From: Apoda limacodes
Taxonomy: Eukaryota > Arthropoda > Insecta > Lepidoptera > Limacodidae
DNA length: 64,000 nt
Direction: 5' to 3'
Assembly (NCBI GenBank): GCA_946406115.1
Contig: OX291541.1
Location: forward strand, 20,615,908-20,679,907
The notes under the pieces were generated by a model that saw only the letters and a list, made by a program, of their open reading frames with translations, had not been told where the DNA came from and did not search any database. Both the position numbers and the translations under genes were made by a program. Of the stretch, positions 61,101-64,000 are shown in pieces (position 1 is the first letter of the stretch; the number at the start of each line of letters is the position of its first letter).

Positions 61101-62999
61101 TTTAAAGCCGTGGATGGGTGGTTCACTTTACAAAGCACTATACATCAACAACTTAATCTGGGTTATATCTCTTAAAAAAAAAGATAGGAAGTGATACTGT
61201 AGTATCCGCAAAGTGCGTGAAAACAGTAGTAGCGCCACGAGTAAGTTACCTACTTACCTATGTGTGCCTACGTCGTACAGGTCATTGACTCGCTCAGCTG
61301 GTGTCAATTTGTTCATTTGAAGAAATTCAATGATTGCACATTTTCCTTCATACTTTTACGGGCTTAGGACTGTCGTAAATGCTTTGTACCTAGATCCCGG
61401 GACCTAATTGCACCATATCTAGGTACTCCATGTTAGAGTACGCGTAATTTCGAGACGCCATCCTTTCGAGCGACAAGGATCGTAAACAGTGATGCACCGA
61501 GCACCGCACCGGTGACGTCTTACAGAAAACTGATTTTTTTATATGTTTCGACCGTAGCGCGCGGGGCGCGGGGGGGCACACGCCTTGCGAGTTGCCAATC
61601 AAATAAGATGTAGGGGCGGTAATTAGTCTAGCATTGGTTAATTGATCGAAGTCCACGTGGACTGCCTTACGCGTCATTGGTGAAATGCGTGGCGGTGGCA
61701 TTCTTTTGATACCATGGCCGTGACAATTTGAAATGTGTGATATAACCTAAAGGCTAGCCATGATTTCACAAGTCATAAGTAATTATCTTAAACTCATTTT
61801 ATGAGGTATATATTATGTTTCAAACAATAACGTGACAATGTTAAGGTTGTCCTTTTTTCATTATTATTTATATATATTTTTTAAACAGTCTCATAGAACA
61901 AAGGTCTTCGCAAAATAACATGATATGTCTTCAGGAAAAAATATTTTATTTCTGAATCTGGTAATCTTACACTACTTGGCCCGTGACATTTTCTATGTGC
62001 AATTCTTTTTTATATCTTATAATTTTATGACAAAAATTATATTCAGACATGATAATAGAGGTAATTTGCTAAGTAAAACAATATACAGTTTACTGATCTT
62101 CCTAAAAAATATATTCAATTCTTACAACTCACACAAAAAAACGTAGGAATAAAAATCACCCATGTAAGGATAAAAATTCGTGGTAGTGACAATAGAAATG
62201 GGCATCTGTGGTTATTTTACACATGCTGTTTTTGGTTGTTGCAATTTGGCATTCAATCTGTTTAGGAAATCTAATTTAAATATCTGAAATTTTATGTTGT
62301 GAGATGATTATGTTAATAGAATCAATATTTTCTTGTAATTTTATTAGTCCAGTATAGAGCAATAGACAACTAAATGCTATTTAACAGGAAAATAAATGAC
62401 TACACTAAATTGCTATAAATCTTGGTTTTTAATCTAAATGAATTCAGCTCAGCTATGGTTCCTAAAGACTTAAATGTTTTTCGCAGGCTTTCTTTATACA
62501 TTACTAATATCCAACTTATTCTTACCTGTGCTAAGTGATTTGGCATACATACATAGGGCATTCTGTTGAAATTTTTCCACTCTGCATTTAGGGCATATTT
62601 ATCTTCTATCAGAAAACAGAAATGTATTGAAAAACTACTACATTCTCTTCCACAGAATATGTAGGATTTACAATATTACAGGCTTTGCCTTTGTCTATTT
62701 ACACATTTTCTTTTAGATTGACCCAATTGAACTAGCAAACATTATAACGACAAACAAGATACGATTCTCTAATGCACCATTGGTGTGGTTAAAAGAAATT
62801 GCCAATTTCTTGAACTCCAAAACGCAAATTGATGTTGAAGATCCAACTTTTTCCAACCATCCAACAACATATCCTATGGCCGCATTGCCAGCAGATATCA
62901 GGAAATCTCTCGATAGCGTGTTTAATGATGCTGGGACTGCAAATACACAGTTATTTTATGATATCACCCTCACTGCCTTAGCTAATGACATGAGTAGAG
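58034..62999 (+). CDS. TMEM214: Transmembrane protein 214 homologue, 5' part (three exons; continues beyond the window)
   Basis: Exons 58034-58154, 58236-58396 and 62717-62999 join in frame into the first 188 residues. Residues 1-9 contain QWEVVGKSK, matching the RWEVVKKG motif that opens human TMEM214. Residues 42-94 contain PYSQIKSFYAGMEVDGE, a lysine-rich low-complexity linker, then TLEDAIQL. Residues 95-188 contain FSNAPLVWLKEIANFLN, TFSNHPTTYPMAALP and LFYDITLTAL, aligning with human FSGNPSIWLKDLASYLN, the YPYSLVSRELR segment and LFFDHCLFTML. TMEM214 is an ER membrane protein reported in human cells to anchor procaspase-4 during ER stress. Its membrane segments lie in the unseen C-terminal part. 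The donor of exon 3 is GTAAGT with a split codon. The product is firm; the insect function is inferred. Confidence 0.93.
58236..58396 (+). CDS. TMEM214: TMEM214 exon 2 (residues 41-94)
   Basis: The acceptor is TTCTTTTAG and the donor is GTATGT after CAATTG, phase 0. It encodes the FYAGMEV segment, a charged stretch dominated by Lys, Asp and Gly, and TLEDAIQL, matching human SLEEALKAL. Confidence 0.92.
60525..60906 (+). mobile_element. LINE 3' UTR ending in GAGTCCGACTTGCACTTGG
   Basis: GCTGTCCGTCCGTCTGTCACC, GTTGAAATTTTCACAGA, then GGTACGGAACCCTTCGTGCG and the CCGACTTGCACTTGGCCG tail form a well-known lepidopteran LINE end. The segment with TAAATATTTTAGGGGGCTACC is doubled (60650-60720 and 60805-60850). 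Confidence 0.7.
61440..61720. other. GC-rich patch within TMEM214 intron 2
   Basis: GCGCGCGGGGCGCGGGGGGG at 61557-61576 and several CpGs stand out from AT-rich surroundings. A minus-strand frame of 103 codons covers it but has no recognisable domain. It may be a repeat, a regulatory island or an older insertion. Confidence 0.35.
62717..62999 (+). CDS. TMEM214: TMEM214 exon 3 (residues 95-188)
   Basis: The acceptor is TTTTCTTTTAG and the donor is GTAAGT, leaving one base for the next exon outside the window. It encodes IDPIELANIITTNKIRF, PLVWLKEIANFLN and ADIRKSLDSVFNDAG, the start of the conserved TMEM214 core. A 4.3-kb intron precedes it. Confidence 0.94.
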
Positions 63000-63284
63000 G
63001 TAAGTGATTAAATTTTATATGATTTATTTAATTTTAATTTCTGTATTATATTATTTCGCATTGATGACAGTAAATAAAGCCGAAACATTTGAACTACTAT
63101 GTTGTGTTTTAAAATAAAAATGTATATTTACATATTCCATGATACTAAAAGGTTTAAAGTCCTAAGAGTAGTGTTGGCGATAGGTACAGCAAGGTTAAGG
63201 TCAGTTAGGAGGGGCGGAACCTGTAATTAAGTCTGTAAGGAGACAATTTTATATAACACAGTAATACAAAGTCTATATGGCTTT

Positions 63285-63395
63285 AGTCAAAGTCAAAGTC
63301 AAAGTCAAAATGGTTTATTCAAATCAGGATTTTACAATCACTTTTGAATCGTCAAAGTTATAAAATATTACTTATTTAGAATGTAAGTACCAGTT
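63285..63395 (-). mobile_element. Jockey-like LINE tail, minus strand
   Basis: (AGTCAA)n at 63285-63309, then TGGTTTATTCAAATCAGG and TTTACAATCACTTTTGAATC, is the reverse complement of the J1 3' end (47440-47508). 5'-truncated to the tail, in TMEM214 intron 3. Confidence 0.8.
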
Positions 63396-64000
63396 CAAAG
63401 GACTTAACATAAGGCATAACATAACTTAACGCAGCACAAACTATTAACCAATTAGGATTTTCCATTGTAGCAGCACTATAATTCTCTGATGCTCTTTGTT
63501 AATTGACAAAGTGGCAAATGTGAGTAAGACAAATACACTGTGCTCCAATCAATCTTGTACCTTTCATAGCTCTGTATAGGGTTACGGGTGCATTGTGACT
63601 TTAGTTGTTGTTTAATGTGGGTACTAGACACGTGAGCTTTCTTCGTATGGGTAAAAAGATTTTTTTAAGAATTTTGGTGAATTGTGATAAAAAACATTCA
63701 CAGGACTACAGACTTACGATGAATAAAATTTTAGTTCTTTCTTAGAGTTAGTGAATAGCTACTGAAAAAACACGTTTACCAGGTATCCTAGTGGCTAGTG
63801 TACATAAAAGCTAGAGCCGAAGAATAGGGTAAGGTCTTATTTATCCAGTAATCTACGCCGTCTGTTCTTTTGCCGAAGTTTTAAACCAGACAGCGGCAGT
63901 GTGATAGGGTCGGCCTTGGCGATCATCGGCGTGGCGATGTGCACTTGTCTAACAGGTACTATAGTAGTGTTCATTTTTGCACATTGGAACTATGGAAGGA
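63396..64000. other. TMEM214 intron 3, no recognised feature
   Basis: No exon-like segment with TMEM214 similarity or other coding signal is visible up to the window edge. Confidence 0.5.

Larger units (their letters stand above)
58397..62716. other. TMEM214 intron 2 with repeat fragments
   Basis: Mostly AT-rich. It contains the LINE tail at 60525-60906 and the GC-rich patch at 61440-61720. No additional TMEM214 exon is expected, since exons 2 and 3 are contiguous in the human protein alignment. Confidence 0.55.

Overview
The window looks like nuclear DNA from an insect, most likely a moth or butterfly (Lepidoptera). This is inferred from AT-rich, intron-rich sequence, two conserved animal genes split into short exons, and many dispersed repeats of types common in lepidopteran genomes. 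These include repeat ends carrying GAGTCCGACTCGCACTTGG, LINE tails of (TTTGAC)n, 5S rRNA-derived SINEs, and TTAA- or TA-flanked inverted-repeat elements. No bacterial operon, CRISPR array, viral genome or rRNA cluster was seen.

Host gene 1 (6566-34856, minus strand) is a complete fem-1 homologue of the FEM1B type. I joined 14 exons in frame at GT/AG boundaries to give a 654-residue protein: N-terminal ankyrin repeats, a TPR-like middle with HMEGLTVRERVLG, C-terminal ankyrins and a VHL-box-like end (LSCLAAA). It should act as a substrate receptor of a CUL2-elongin ubiquitin ligase. Its introns hold most of the mobile DNA between 6.7 and 34.7 kb: a TA-flanked mariner relic, two tandem TTAA-flanked piggyBac-type MITEs, paired 5S-derived SINEs, LINE 3' ends, and two striking near-perfect hairpins.

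The region from 36.8 to 55 kb is a nest of transposons. Two copies of one inverted-repeat DNA element lie in opposite orientation (36.86-39.03 and 48.43-50.13 kb) around an array of LINE relics. An RNase H-bearing LINE has inserted twice (44209-45936 plus; 53090-54727 minus), each time into another LINE, with clear target-site duplications. The second copy keeps an open 515-codon frame. A 352-bp MITE with long inverted repeats sits in the same Jockey-like host as the first copy.

Host gene 2 (58034-62999, plus strand, running off the right edge) is the 5' part of TMEM214, an ER membrane protein gene. Three exons are visible. The rest of the window (0-6.5, 34.9-36.8, 55-58 and 63-64 kb) is intergenic or intronic DNA with repeat fragments and no further gene that I can support.
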